From the NCBI RefSeq assembly GCF_963678635.1, contig NC_087066.1:7221954-7285953 (forward strand): 64,000 nt of DNA. The letters are read 5' to 3'. The stretch is from Symsagittifera roscoffensis. Its lineage: Eukaryota > Xenacoelomorpha > Acoela > Convolutidae. The notes under the pieces were generated by a model. The model was not told the DNA's origin and made no database searches. It worked only from the letters and a program-made list of their open reading frames with translations. The translations under genes were made by a program, and so were the position numbers. This document shows positions 1 through 10,528 of this stretch, piece after piece (the stretch's first letter is position 1; each line of letters opens with the position of its first letter).

Positions 1-1677
1 TTTTACCCCATCAATGAACTTCGAGGCGATGCTAAAATTTCTTCTGTTTGTCGACTCTTCAGGGTCACTCCTTCGTCTCAAGCTCTCAAGGTCATCCAGG
101 AACCGATCAATTGATTCGTCGTCCCTTTGCCTTCTCTTTTCAAATCGCATCATCGCTTGATGACCCTTCATGCCTGATCCGAATCGATTTAACAATATCT
201 CGAAGATTTTATCCGCAGTGTCGCGTTCCTCTTCCTTTTTCGCAATCACGCATTTCAATGCTGTGCCTTCTAAATTGCTGAGTATCGCTGTGCAGGCTTG
301 TCTCTCATCATTCAAGTTGTCTTGTTCTAAATTTAATCTCATAACTTCTACCCAAGTGTCAATGCATCCATCTGAATCATCCTTGAATTCTTTCGGTTTT
401 TTGAAAGTTTTCCTGGATTTGTTGCTTCCTCTGTCACTCGAGTCGGTGTTCCTTGTGGCGAAGGCTTCTAGTGTCCTGTTCATCATTTCCCAGGTGCTTG
501 CCCATGTCATGACATCCAGTCCCACGTTGTTGTGAGTCGTGGAGTCCCCTGGACCACTCGTTGTGTTTGCTGTTCCACTTTTCATAATCGCTTTGCCCCC
601 CCCCGGTGCTGTACTCGCGGCATCCCGGGGTAATGGTAACCGTGTTGACTGTCGTTTGTTCCGTTGTGGTTCCACGAAATCAACTCTATTGCCTTGCGTT
701 CGCTCCGCTGCTGGTCTGTCCTGTGACGTTGAGTTCCTCAAGATGGCGACTAATTTTGCCTGTATTGCACACGAACTTTCAGCCTGGTCCCTACTCATCG
801 TATCCATTCTCGTTTCCAAACTCCCCAACTGGCTATTCACTGCGTCATATCGTTGCTTCATTTCTTGCATATCTTTTTTGATGTTCTTGTCTCGCTCTTC
901 ATCAGTGGTATCTACCTTGTCCGACATCTGCTGAAGCCTTTCCTCTGTCGCTTTCGCTAGATTGAAGTAGCTGTCCAGGTACTCATGTTTTTTGTTTCTT
1001 AATTCTTTCCTTATCACATCTCTATCCTCCTCGCTGTGCTTCAGTTTCTTGACGATCTGATCTAGCTTTGCCATCAAATTGCCTAGCTCAAGAGTAGTTG
1101 TTACATGGTCAGCTACTGCCCTGTTGTTGGCTGCTGTTCCTGGTCCGATCTGGTCTTGGTTTTGGTCGGTGTCTGTCGTTTTCGTGGAAACTGTTTCGAA
1201 TGTTTTGCCTTTCTCGGCTTTCGGTTCTTCCGCTGCTGCGTCTCTCGACTTCATTTTGACCATTATCGCCAATCTTTCAGTGAAAGACGTTCTTTTTGCT
1301 TGAGACTCGTCCTTCGCTGTTTCTGGCGTGTTGCCTGTTGTGTCCTCCACATTGTCTATCGGTGAGAACTACATGGACTTCGGATTTGGTTCTTCTGCAT
1401 TCGGCATCGGTGTTGACTCCGTCGTCTTCTTTTCCACCTCATCCACACTCTGGTCCGGTGTCTCTAGGTCAGTCTCGATGCAGGGTTCCCTATGTTTCCC
1501 TTCCGTGCCCTCTTTTGTTCTGTTCTCTGTATTACTCCTCGTGTTGACCATGCTAACTGAAAAGTTCTTCTTTGTTAACTTTGGGGCCATTGATGTCGTT
1601 TTACCTAGCGACGAGTTATATTTTGTCTTTGATTCAGTAGATCTTTTTTCAGCCACCGGTACCCTGCTACGTCTCAT
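1..1677 (-). pseudogene. Gag of a Gypsy-like LTR retrotransposon, truncated by window edge
   Basis: On the minus strand an ATG at 1677 opens a Gag frame that I followed codon by codon to position 1. One TAG at 1371-1369, about 102 codons in, is the only stop. The order is a charged N-terminus containing MVNTRSN, a long Glu/Lys/Arg-rich coiled coil (about 1150-730), a Ser/Thr/Gly/Arg-rich linker (about 730-480), then the retrotransposon Gag core. Core motifs include DSDGCIDTWVEVM near 360, SNLEGTALKCV near 275 and HQAMMRFEKRRQRDDE near 140. This core closely matches the Gag of the + strand giant element at 16180-16590, so the two are siblings. The zinc knuckles and pol would lie left of the window. 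The TAG could be a simple lesion or a recoded stop; I favour a lesion. Confidence 0.85.
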
Positions 1678-1980
1678 TATTTTTATTTACAATTGTTCCT
1701 ATTTAGAGTATTACTATATACAAAATTTTACTCTAAGGTAAAATTCTCTTTTGACAAAATTAATAAAAAGAAATTTACAATTTAATAAAAACAACGTCTC
1801 CTAAGCTTTTTTGAACGTTCTTGATCCCCACAGTACCGGATCTATCGCGATTCAGTTTTCTGACTAGTCCTTAATTTTACGATTTTACTTACGTTAATTT
1901 TGCGATTGGTTACTTCAACCTGTCTTTGTGCTCTTTAGTACCGTCACCCTCTTCTTTATACAGTTCCAAGACTACCCTCT

Positions 1981-2674
1981 ACTGTCCCAAGACACTCGGT
2001 ACTGTCCCAGTATTTCTTGTTAGTGTCCCAAGACCTCTGTCCCAAGACCCCTGTTCCAAGACTAGTGTCCCAAGACTAGTGTCCCAAGACCCTTATCCCA
2101 AGACTATTATCTCAAGACTACTGTCCCAAGACTAGTGCCCCAAAACTAGTGTCCCAAGACTACTGTCCCAAGACTACTGTCCCAAGACCACTGTCCCAAG
2201 ACTACTGTCCCAAGACTAGTGTCCCAAGGCCACTGTCCCAAGACTACTGTCCCAAGACTAGTGTCGCAAGACCACTGTCCCAAGACTACTGTCCCAAGAC
2301 TACTGTCCCAAGACCACTGTCCCAAGACCACTGTCCCAAGACCACTGTCCCAAGACCACTGTCCCAAACCACTGTCCCAAGACTAGTGTCCCAAGGCTAG
2401 TGTCCCAAGACCACTGTCCCAAACTACTGTCCCAAGACCACTGTCCCAAGACCACTGTCCCAAGACCAGTGTCCCAAGACCACTGTCCCAAGACCACTGT
2501 CCCAAGACCACTGTCTCAAGACTACTGTCCCAAGACTACTGTCCCAAGACCAGTGTCCCAAGACTGTGTCGTACCAAGACTGCTCTGGTCCAAGACTGTC
2601 CCAAGACTGCACCGTCCCAAGACTGTCCCAAGACTGCACTTTCCCAAGACTGTCCCAAGACTGTCCCAAGACTG
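1981..2674. repeat. 14-bp minisatellite, block 1
   Basis: Tandem copies of a 14-bp unit, ACTGTCCCAAGACC and close variants (CAAGACTA, CAAGGCTA). The array is open in several frames on both strands because the unit lacks stops. The long translated repeats (such as SQDHCPKTTVPRPL, 14 residues) are therefore not evidence of a gene. The block ends with a distinct variant run containing GTCGTACCAAGACTGC. Confidence 0.95.
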
Positions 2675-2760
2675 TACCTAATGACGGTACTTAGTGCGGT
2701 ACTTAGTGCTCTTTAGTACCGTCACCCCCTTCTTTATACTGTTCCAAGACTTCCCTCTAC

Positions 2761-3675
2761 TGTCCCAAGACTACTCGGTACTGTCCCAGTATTTCTTGTT
2801 AGTGTCCCAAGACCTCTGTCCCAAGACCCCTGTTCCAAGACTAGTGTCCCAAGACTAGTGTCCCAAGACCCTTATCCCAAGACTATTATCCCAAGACTAC
2901 TGTCCCAAGACTAGTGCCCCAAGACTAGTGTCCCAAGACTACTGTCCCAAGACTACTGTCCCAAGACTAGTGTCCCAAGACCACTGTCCCAAGACTACTG
3001 TCCCAAGACCACTGTCCCAAGACCACTGTCCCAAGACCACTGTCCCAAGACTACTGTCCCAAGACCACTGTCCCAAGACCACTGTCCCAAGACCACTGTC
3101 CCAAGACCACTGTCCCAAGACTAGTGTCCCAAGGCTAGTGTCCCAAGACCACTGTCCCAAGTCTACTGTCCCAAGACCACTGTCCCAAGACCACTGTCCC
3201 AAGACCAGTGTCCCAAGACCACTGTCCCAAGACCACTGTCCCAAGACTACTGTCCCAAGACCACTGTCCCAAGACCACTGTCCCAAGACCACTGTCCCAA
3301 GACCACTGTCCCAAGACCACTGTCCCAAGACTAGTGTCCCAAGGCTAGTGTCCCAAGGCCACTGTCCCAAGTCTACTGTCCCAAGACCACTGTCCCAAGA
3401 CCACTGTCCCAAGACCAGTGTCCCAAGACCACTGTCCCAAGACCACTGTCCCAAGACCACTGTCTCAAGACTACTGTCCCAAGACTACTGTCTCAAGACC
3501 AGTGTCCCAAGACTGTGTCGTACCAAGACTGCTCTGGTCCAAGACTGTCCCAAGACTGCACCGTCCCAAGACTGTCCCAAGACTGCACTTTCCCAAGACT
3601 GTCCCAAGACTGTACTGCTCCAAGACCGTCCCCAGACTGCGATGTCCCAAGACTTCTTCGGTACTGTCCCATGAC
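2761..3675. repeat. 14-bp minisatellite, block 2 (higher-order copy of block 1)
   Basis: Same 14-bp unit as the first block. The unique entry sequence GTGCTCTTTAGTACCGTCAC occurs at 1928 and again at 2706, a 778-bp offset. Both blocks close with the same GTCGTACCAAGACTGC variant run (2567 and 3517). The two blocks are thus copies of one higher-order unit that later changed length inside. An ORF at 2928-3674 spans this block and I regard it as non-coding. Confidence 0.95.
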
Positions 3676-4580
3676 TTGTCACTAAGTGTCTGGATAGTAG
3701 GATCTCTTCTTCTTCGTTGTGGGGACTCTTGAACCACTGTACCGTGTACCACCACTTGAGCTCTTGTAAAAAGTTTCCCAAAATCCCTATCTTAATGGCC
3801 AAAATCCAAATACTGACCCCCCTGTATTTATCTCCTTCTCGTTGTTTCAGGCTATTTGAAACCCCAACTTCTTCGCAGGTATCTTGTGATCACCTGTTCG
3901 TTCAAATACCAACAACAAGTTTTCACCAAAACGTAAAAATTTAAACAGGAAAAATTACAAAAACAGAGAGATGAACCCACCTAAATTCAAAGCTGACAGA
4001 TGTCAACCTTTTCCGAAAAAATGTCTGGTACCCAATTGCCACGCGTTTTCCTCCCCCCTGCTAGCGATCTTATGGGGTATCACAAAAACTGTCTATGTCC
4101 GTTCCCCCCATACCGATCCGACCAGGGTACCTACCTTAACTCGATGTTAAATTCGGATATCCGCTTCTTATAACTAACGCGTGTAAGTATCTAATGTAAC
4201 TTAATCGACGATGCCGAACAATTAGTCACTAATGTGTCCCCCTTTTTACAATTTACAACCGCCAACCTCTAACCTAACCAGCCCCCTTCTAACCTCCCCC
4301 CTCTTTAGCCCCCCTCTTAAGCCTAAAAATCACTGAAGCGCCGGGTGCTAAACCTCTCGAGAGAAAACCGTAGACCTGATTCCAGGCCTGCTTGTGCAAA
4401 AACTTCCTCAAAACAATGGGGCTCCGCTTATCCAATTTTACACTTATTTCCTATAATGTAATGTGGATTTCAACGATACCCGTTTGCCCAACTTGAGAAC
4501 ACCCCTGTGCGTCCTCTTCTTGTTGTAGCGATCCCGTGCTGGTTGTCCCCTTGACGTGCACTGCACTTGACACCAGCACC

Positions 4581-4780
4581 ACCTTCCCACTTGGCTGGTC
4601 ACCTCTTCCAGTCAAGTTTCCTAGCAGTTCAGCTCAGTCCTTGTGAACCACTTTCCCACTCGGCTGGTCACCTCTTCCAGTCAAGTCTCCTAGTGGTCCG
4701 GTTCTGTCCTTGTGAACCACTTTCCCACTCGGCTGGTCACCTCTTCCAGTCAAGTCTCCTAGAGGTCCGGCTGGGTTGCA
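4581..4780. repeat. 69-bp tandem repeat, about three copies
   Basis: The motif ACTTTCCCACTCGGCTGGTC and its downstream context recur at 4581 (variant), 4650 and 4719, a constant 69-bp period. Each copy includes CACCTCTTCCAGTCAAG. No coding function is suggested. Confidence 0.9.
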
Positions 4781-5149
4781 AGCTATCTGAAAATCCTTAA
4801 CAACGCCCCCCACTTGGGCACCTTATTGAAGTCACTGGTTTAGATTGCTAGATTGATCGAAACGATTGGTCTTATAAAACAGTATGGGTATACTATTTAA
4901 TTAATATAAAGGTTTGATCCAACTAATCTGGTATCAAAGTCACTGTCTTTTTTTTGTGGTTTTTGTTCCTTTTTCTATACTTTTTACTTGTTTTTGTCCC
5001 CCTAGTTACCCCCCTTTACTCGGTTAGCTAAGCCTCGTTCGGAGAGGGTACCAGGAAGTTTTCTCAAGTCTTCTTAAAAAGCTATCACCGGTTCTCTAGA
5101 ATGGGCATGCAGCCCGGAGCTGTGTCAAGTGGGTTCGACTCCGTAGTCA

Positions 5150-5667
5150 TGATGTCGTAAAAACACCCAGGAGCGCCATAAAAACACTATGTAACAGTCG
5201 CCTACTTCGGTCACATATGAGGCTTAAGAAAAATAGGCCCTATAACCATTGGCTCAGGAGTCAGGGACACTATCTCTTGTGTTTTGCTACCTCAAAAACG
5301 GTCGGAGCCAGTTCGGTTCACTTGCGACATGAGACTAGAACCCGTTACAGCTTAAAGGCCACTACCAAAATATCCCCCCACTCTAGAAAATAAGAACAGC
5401 CCCATATTTAGGTCTCGAGGTACCCAAAATACACGAACGCCGTTAAAAACAGGGTCGGAAAAATCCGTTAAGTTACTTTTTATTAGACAGTGGAACTTTG
5501 ATCCATTTCAGATGGATCAACCTAAAACTCGCCATACCTCAACATAACAATCATAAAACACACTCGAGAAATTTAAATTAGGTACTTACATAGCAGCACA
5601 CTCGAGAACTAGAGGTAACTAAATAAGTAAGCATTTTGAGAATGATCGGGGAATTAAGTTTGATTCA
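5150..5667 (-). mobile_element. LTR-like 5' end of the minus-strand element (outer edge unknown)
   Basis: Read on the minus strand, 5205-5150 contains TGTTACATAG, then GGCGCTCCTGGGTGTT, then ACATCATGAC. The same three blocks in the same order occur in the giant element's LTR at about 11452-11495. The inner edge is probably the CA at 5151-5150. I found no convincing outer edge. The interval to 5667 is only the sequence up to the tandem duplication and shows no other feature. Confidence 0.45.
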
Positions 5668-6164
5668 ATAAGTCTTAATCGAACAAGTTTTATCTCAAGA
5701 AGGGAGTTTTGGTTCTGGACCATTGGGACACTTCCACTTCGGTTGTCCACTTTTCCACCGAAGGCTCATTCAGGTTCAGCTAGATTCCGATCTTCTTTTG
5801 TAATCACTGTCTCCTATATCAAGACAGGACAGCTCTACTCTCGTGGTTTTTATTGTTATCTTGGAAATTGCGAATAGCAATTTCCCGCTGTATTTCCGTC
5901 ACTTTCCCGCAATTGTTAATTCGGTTGTTCTGATTTTATATATTATGTTTTCAGTTGTCGCGAGAAAACTGAGCATGACAGGCTCCATTCGAATTTTTGA
6001 AAAATAAAACTTCATTCGAAAACCATGTATTTTCGCGTTCCTCAAGGTCAAACTTCCAGTTATGACCGACTGGCACACGAATAGTAACGATTGTAACTGG
6101 ATAATAGTTACCGAAGATTTCCCGAGAAACAGGAAGGGTAATGTGACAATCTCAACAGCCTTCC

Positions 6165-6430
6165 CAAAACAGTAACGATTTTGTCGAATTGATGCTAAAA
6201 GGACCACGCAAAGAACTGGCTTTGGTAGAGACGGTTGAAAGCATGTAGAGCTGTGTTTAGACGCTAGCCTGTCGTTTTACAACCTAGCATTAATTTCCGT
6301 TAATATGTACTTCCGGGCGAATGTTACGCTTCTTAATAATCTCTCGTTCTTCTTGTGTGTTTGTTGCTATGTTCGCCTCCTCAATTCTATCAAAAAAAAT
6401 TTGCCCATATTTTGTTCAAGGTACCATATG
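6165..6430 (+). mobile_element. LTR-like segment related to the giant element's LTR
   Basis: The run AGTAACGATTTTGTCGA, GGTAGAGACGG, AAAGCATG, GTTTAGACGCTAGCC and CTTCCGGGCGAATGTTAC parallels 11292-11450 of the giant element's 5' LTR in order and spacing. The tandem unit therefore contains a diverged LTR portion. The same segment recurs at about 7948-8213 in copy 2. Confidence 0.6.
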
Positions 6431-6584
6431 AACTTCCAGGCAGAGATAGAGCAGGGCGCAGTGGTATGTCCCACTGTCTGAACCAGACGCGATCATGTTA
6501 TGTACGTATAGGGTGGATCGATGTATTTATATAGCGTTTCCCGCTGTTTTTCCGTCTCTTTCCCGCAATTGAATTTATATCGTT

Positions 6585-7436
6585 ATGAATTTATATCGTT
6601 ATTCCCGCTATGAATTTATATCGTTAAAAGCTTTTCATGTTCGTCTGTGTCTAGCCCTGCAGAAACCACCCTCGCATTGCACAGAAGAGCGCAAAGCCAT
6701 CAGAAAAGGGAACGAAGAACACGCTAAGTCGGAATTGAATCTAATATTGCGAGAAGCCACGCCGTCTCTAAGGAGAGCCTTGGAGGTGCTCCAGCCAAAG
6801 GGAACATCAACTTGGCTGTCTTGCATGCCGTCCAGAGAACACGGTTTCTACTTTAACTTCGACGAATTCAGAGATTGTCTGAATTTGCGATATGAGTGGC
6901 CACTTGTCAACATGGCCACGAAGTGTGAATGAGGACAAAATAACAGCATTGACCACTCATTAAGTTGTAAGCCAGGTGGCTTTGTGATTATGCGCCATAA
7001 CTGCGTCCGGGATCTCTTTGCTGATGTTCTTGATAATGTATGTAAAGATGTAAGCATTGAGCCTCCGCTAATTGCCCTGACCGATGAGGAAAAAATTACT
7101 ATTCGAGGAAACATTGAAGAAGGCGCTCGTCTCGATATCGCGTGCAGTTCTTTCTGGACGCCAATGCAAAAATCGATGTACGACGTCAGAGTGACACATA
7201 TCAACTCACCATCGAACCGTGGTAAGCCAGTTAAATTAATTCTTGCCTACCACGAGAAGATGAAGAAATCTGCATACCTAGAACGGGTTCAGCAAGTGGA
7301 GCATGCCAGCTTCACCCCCCTTGTCTTTGCTACTAATGGAGCAATGGGTGAAGAGGCCGATCACTTTTGTACTGTTCTAGCGGAGAAACTTTGCTCTAAG
7401 AATGGCTGCTCTTACGCTGATAATAAGAAGTCTTAA
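6585..7436 (+). pseudogene. Decayed retroelement coding tail, copy 1
   Basis: Two frames join here. The first (from about 6585) contains STWLSCMPSREHGF and a FRDCLNLRYEWPL motif and stops at 6932. The second (6984-7436) contains MRHNCVRDLFADVL, ARLDIACSSFW and VEHASFTPLVFATNGAMG. Together they read like the region downstream of reverse transcriptase in some invertebrate retroelements, where a LRYxWP motif precedes a Cys/His stretch and an RHN..RD segment. That recognition is from memory and unverified. The frame break at about 6930-6980 is shared by both copies, so it predates the duplication. Copy 1 is also cut at its 3' end by the duplication junction. Confidence 0.55.
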
Positions 7437-7450
7437 TAAGTCTCTCCGCG

Positions 7451-9233
7451 ATAAGTCTTAATCGAACAAGTTTTATCTCAAGAAGGGAGTTTTGGTTCTG
7501 GACCATTGGGACACTTCCACTTCGGTTGTCCACTTTTCCACCGAAGGCTCATTCAGGTTCAGCTAGATTCCGATCTTCTTTTGTAATCACTGTCTCCTAT
7601 ATCAAGACAGGACAGCTCTACTCTCGTGGTTTTTATTGTTATCTTGGAAATTGCGAATAGCAATTTCCCGCTGTATTTCCGTCACTTTCCCGCAATTGTT
7701 AATTCGGTTGTTCTGATTTTATATATTATGTTTTCAGTTGTCGCGAGAAAACTGAGCATGACAGGCTCCATTCGAATTTTTGAAAAATAAAACTTCATTC
7801 GAAAACCATGTATTTTCGCGTTCCTCAAGGTCAAACTTTCAGTTATGACCGACTGGCACACGAATAGTAACGATTGTAACTGGATAATAGTTACCGAAGA
7901 TTTCCCGAGAAACAGGAAGGGTAATGTGACAATCTCAACAGCCTTCCCAAAACAGTAACGATTTTGTCGAATTGATGCTAAAAGGACCACGCAAAGAACT
8001 GGCTTTGGTAGAGACGGTTGAAAGCATGTAGAGCTGTGTTTAGACGCTAGCCTGTCGTTTTACAACCTAGCATTAATTTCCGTTAATATGTACTTCCGGG
8101 CGAATGTTACGCTTCTTAATAATCTCTCGTTCTTCTTGTGTGTTTGTTGCTATGTTCGCCTCCTCAATTCTATCAAAAAAAATTTGCCCATATTTTGTTC
8201 AAGGTACCATATGAACTTCCAGGCAGAGATAGAGCAGGGCGCAGTGGTATGTCCCACTGTCTGAACCAGACGCGATCATGTTATGTACGTATAGGGTGGA
8301 TCGATGTATTTATATAGCGTTTCCCGCTGTTTTTCCGTCTCTTTCCCGCAATTGAATTTATATCGTTATGAATTTATATCGTTATTCCCGCTATGAATTT
8401 ATATCGTTAAAAGCTTTTCATGTTCGTCTGTGTCTAGCCCTGCAGAAACCACCCTCGCATTGCACAGAAGAGCGCAAAGCCATCAGAAAAGGGAACGAAG
8501 AACACGCTAAGTCGGAATTGAATCTAATATTGCGAGAAGCCACGCCGTCTCTAAGGAGAGCCTTGGAGGTGCTCCAGCCAAAGGGAACATCAACTTGGCT
8601 GTCTTGCATGCCGTCCAGAGAACACGGTTTCTACTTTAACTTCGACGAATTCAGAGATTGTCTGAATTTGCGATATGAGTGGCCACTTGTCAACATGGCC
8701 ACGAAGTGTGAATGAGGACAAAATAACAGCATTGACCACTCATTAAGTTGTAAGCCAGGTGGCTTTGTGATTATGCGCCATAACTGCGTCCGGGATCTCT
8801 TTGCTGATGTTCTTGATAATGTATGTAAAGATGTAAGCATTGAGCCTCCGCTAATTGCCCTGACCGATGAGGAAAAAATTACTATTCGAGGAAACATTGA
8901 AGAAGGCGCTCGTCTCGATATCGCGTGCAGTTCTTTCTGGACGCCAATGCAAAAATCGATGTACGACGTCAGAGTGACACATATCAACTCACCATCGAAC
9001 CGTGGTAAGCCAGTTAAATTAATTCTTGCCGACCACGAGAAGATGAAGAAATCTGCATACCTAGAACGGGTTCAGCAAGTGGAGCATGCCAGCTTCACCC
9101 CCCTTGTCTTTGCTACTAATGGAGCAATGGGTGAAGAGGCCGATCACTTTTGTACTGTTCTAGCGGAGAAACTTTGCTCTAAGAATGGCTGCTCTTACGC
9201 TGATAATAAGAACTATATAAGAAAGCGCCTGAG
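7451..9233. repeat. 1,783-bp tandem duplication, copy 2
   Basis: Near-identical partner of 5668-7450. Its right end runs on into a longer reading frame (to 9342), so this copy keeps the original flank. Sequence at 7948-8210 resembles the 3' part of the giant element's LTR (see the 6165-6430 entry for copy 1). Confidence 0.95.
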
Positions 9234-9342
9234 TTTTACCGTCATCAAGTCCGCTCTGATAGCCCTACGCGGTAAAAGGAAAATGAGAGATTCTCCAGTA
9301 AGAATGGTGGATGCTGATGTAAATATTCTCAATTCCCGATAG
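8368..9342 (+). pseudogene. Decayed retroelement coding tail, copy 2
   Basis: Same two-frame structure as copy 1, with the first frame ending at 8715 and the second at 8767-9342. Here the second frame reaches its natural C-terminus, adding a segment with RKRLSFTVIKSALIALRGKRK before the stop. It differs from copy 1 by a Tyr/Asp change before HEKMKK. No RT catalytic core is visible upstream, so this is a fragment. Confidence 0.55.
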
Positions 9343-9970
9343 TCTGTCTTTTTAGTTCACTCTCTCCTTGATGCGCCTTTCTTCTGTCCTTTCCCGTGTC
9401 GTCCATCTTGTCTCTCTGCTATAGCTCTCCGCCAACCCAGTTCCATATTCATCAGTGTCTATCGCCCGCTCTACTTCCACCTGTTCACGGTTCCCGAGTA
9501 CGACAGCTCGGCCTGTCGTTGCACACCGTTTTGGATGGTTTGATGCTGTGCATTTTTACTATATATTGAAAGTGTCTGTTTCGGTTCTGTATTTTTCAGA
9601 TACAAATTTTAATTAAAAAGAAAAAAAAATTATATAGCGTTGGTATGGCCCTATCCAACCTGTGCACGTACCGTCGCATGACGGAAGGGCTAATTTTTTT
9701 TACCCCCCTTTTTGTACGTATAACTCTTGAAGTAGGTTCTGAACCATAAGGACACTTCAATGGGCGACCTGCCCAACCATGAATCCTCTTGCTCCTCAAT
9801 TTGCACTCTGGTATCAACTCTCAGTGCAAAAATTGTCAGGAACAAGATATCTATACCCAAGTCTAATGTTAACGGACAAATTGCGATTAGCATTGACCTT
9901 TGCCTGATTTTCTATCGACTCTTCCGCAATTGCTAATTCGGCTGTTCTGAATCTCGACTTTGTAGTACTT

Positions 9971-10015
9971 AGAACATAGTTGAAAGATGCCCGAGGCCAT
10001 CTTCAACTATGTTCT
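9971..10015. repeat. Hairpin, 21-bp arms
   Basis: The arm AGAACATAGTTGAAAGATGCC (9971-9991) faces GCCATCTTCAACTATGTTCT ending at 10015, with a loop of a few bases. The arms pair almost perfectly. It could be a tiny foldback element or part of the inverted repeat that follows. Confidence 0.8.
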
Positions 10016-10023
10016 AACTGTTG

Positions 10024-10165
10024 AAGAGTATGTTTTTGCTCTTTCTGTTTGTTTTTGCTCTTTCTGCTGTTATAATCGGGCTTTCATTCATGCGTTCTTA
10101 TGTTTCATTTTTCATTCATGCCTTGTCGTGAAAGAAGATGTGTGAAAGAGCAAAAACATACTCTT
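10024..10165. repeat. Inverted repeat, 22-bp arms around ~100 bp
   Basis: The left arm 10024-10045 (AAGAGTATGTTTTTGCTCTT...) is the exact reverse complement of 10144-10165. The enclosed DNA is T-rich and contains a direct repeat of GTTTTTGCTCTTTCTG. This looks like a short non-autonomous foldback or MITE. I saw no clear target-site duplication. Confidence 0.8.
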
Positions 10166-10528
10166 CTGTTTTTTAGTTGACACTAGAAACTACATTATGA
10201 CAGGCAGGGCAAATTCGTAAGTTTGAAAAATTGCATTCGAATCAAAAATAACTCAACTTTTCCCATATGACCGACCGGCACAAACTTCCAATCCCCCAAG
10301 ATTCTCTGTTTTTTTTTTCATTCAGCATGTCAATTTTGTATTTCAGCCAGAGTTCTTCATGTGGTTCTCTGGCAAAATGGGTAGTCGTTTTCATGGATAT
10401 TGTTAACACAGTTTTCTTAGCATTTCCAACTGCATTTTGGTCTTTTTTCACTTAATGACAAAATTATATCTTCTAAGATTCTAAGGTATCATTTATATCT
10501 TAGAATGATATTCAATTGATTCAGGCTG

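Larger units (their letters stand above)
1678..5149 (-). other. 5' leader of the minus-strand Gypsy-like element
   Basis: This stretch separates the gag start at 1677 from an LTR-like edge at 5150. Its length resembles the 2.9-kb leader of the + strand element. It holds the 14-bp minisatellite (1981-3675) and a 69-bp repeat (4581-4780). The pieces 1678-1925, 3676-4566 and 4801-5149 show no gene. Short C-runs and loose pyrimidine tracts are all I see there. Confidence 0.55.
5668..7450. repeat. 1,783-bp tandem duplication, copy 1
   Basis: Starts with ATAAGTCTTAATCG at 5668, repeated at 7451, a constant 1,783-bp offset. The copies differ by only a handful of substitutions that I noticed. At the right edge, after GCTGATAATAAGAA, copy 1 has a ~20-bp filler (GTCTTAATAAGTCTC...) and then jumps back to the repeat start. 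Copy 2 instead continues into a coherent coding tail. Copy 1 is therefore the truncated one. Confidence 0.95.
9343..10528. other. Spacer with a diverged relative of the tandem unit's left part
   Basis: From about 9725 to 10290 the order of blocks (GGTTCTGAACCATAAGGACACTTC, TCCGCAATTGCTAATTCGG, TGTTCTGA, ATGACAGGC, ATGACCGACCGGCAC) follows 5710-6070 of the tandem unit at lower identity. The similarity is interrupted by the two hairpins at 9971-10165. No gene is supported; the short ORFs here are low-complexity. Confidence 0.55.

Noticed and set aside
2928-3674. 248-codon ORF and other long frames in the CCAAGAC region
   Set aside because: They arise from a stop-free 14-bp tandem repeat that is open in several frames on both strands.
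5125-5165. GGGTTCGACTCC resembling a tRNA T-arm next to the minus-strand LTR edge
   Set aside because: The adjoining bases do not form the T-stem and the first bases after the LTR are TGA rather than TGG, so I could not accept it as a tRNA or PBS.
5899-6207. 102-codon minus-strand ORF repeated at 7682-7990
   Set aside because: It is repeated only because of the 1,783-bp duplication and is antisense to LTR-like sequence; no protein features.
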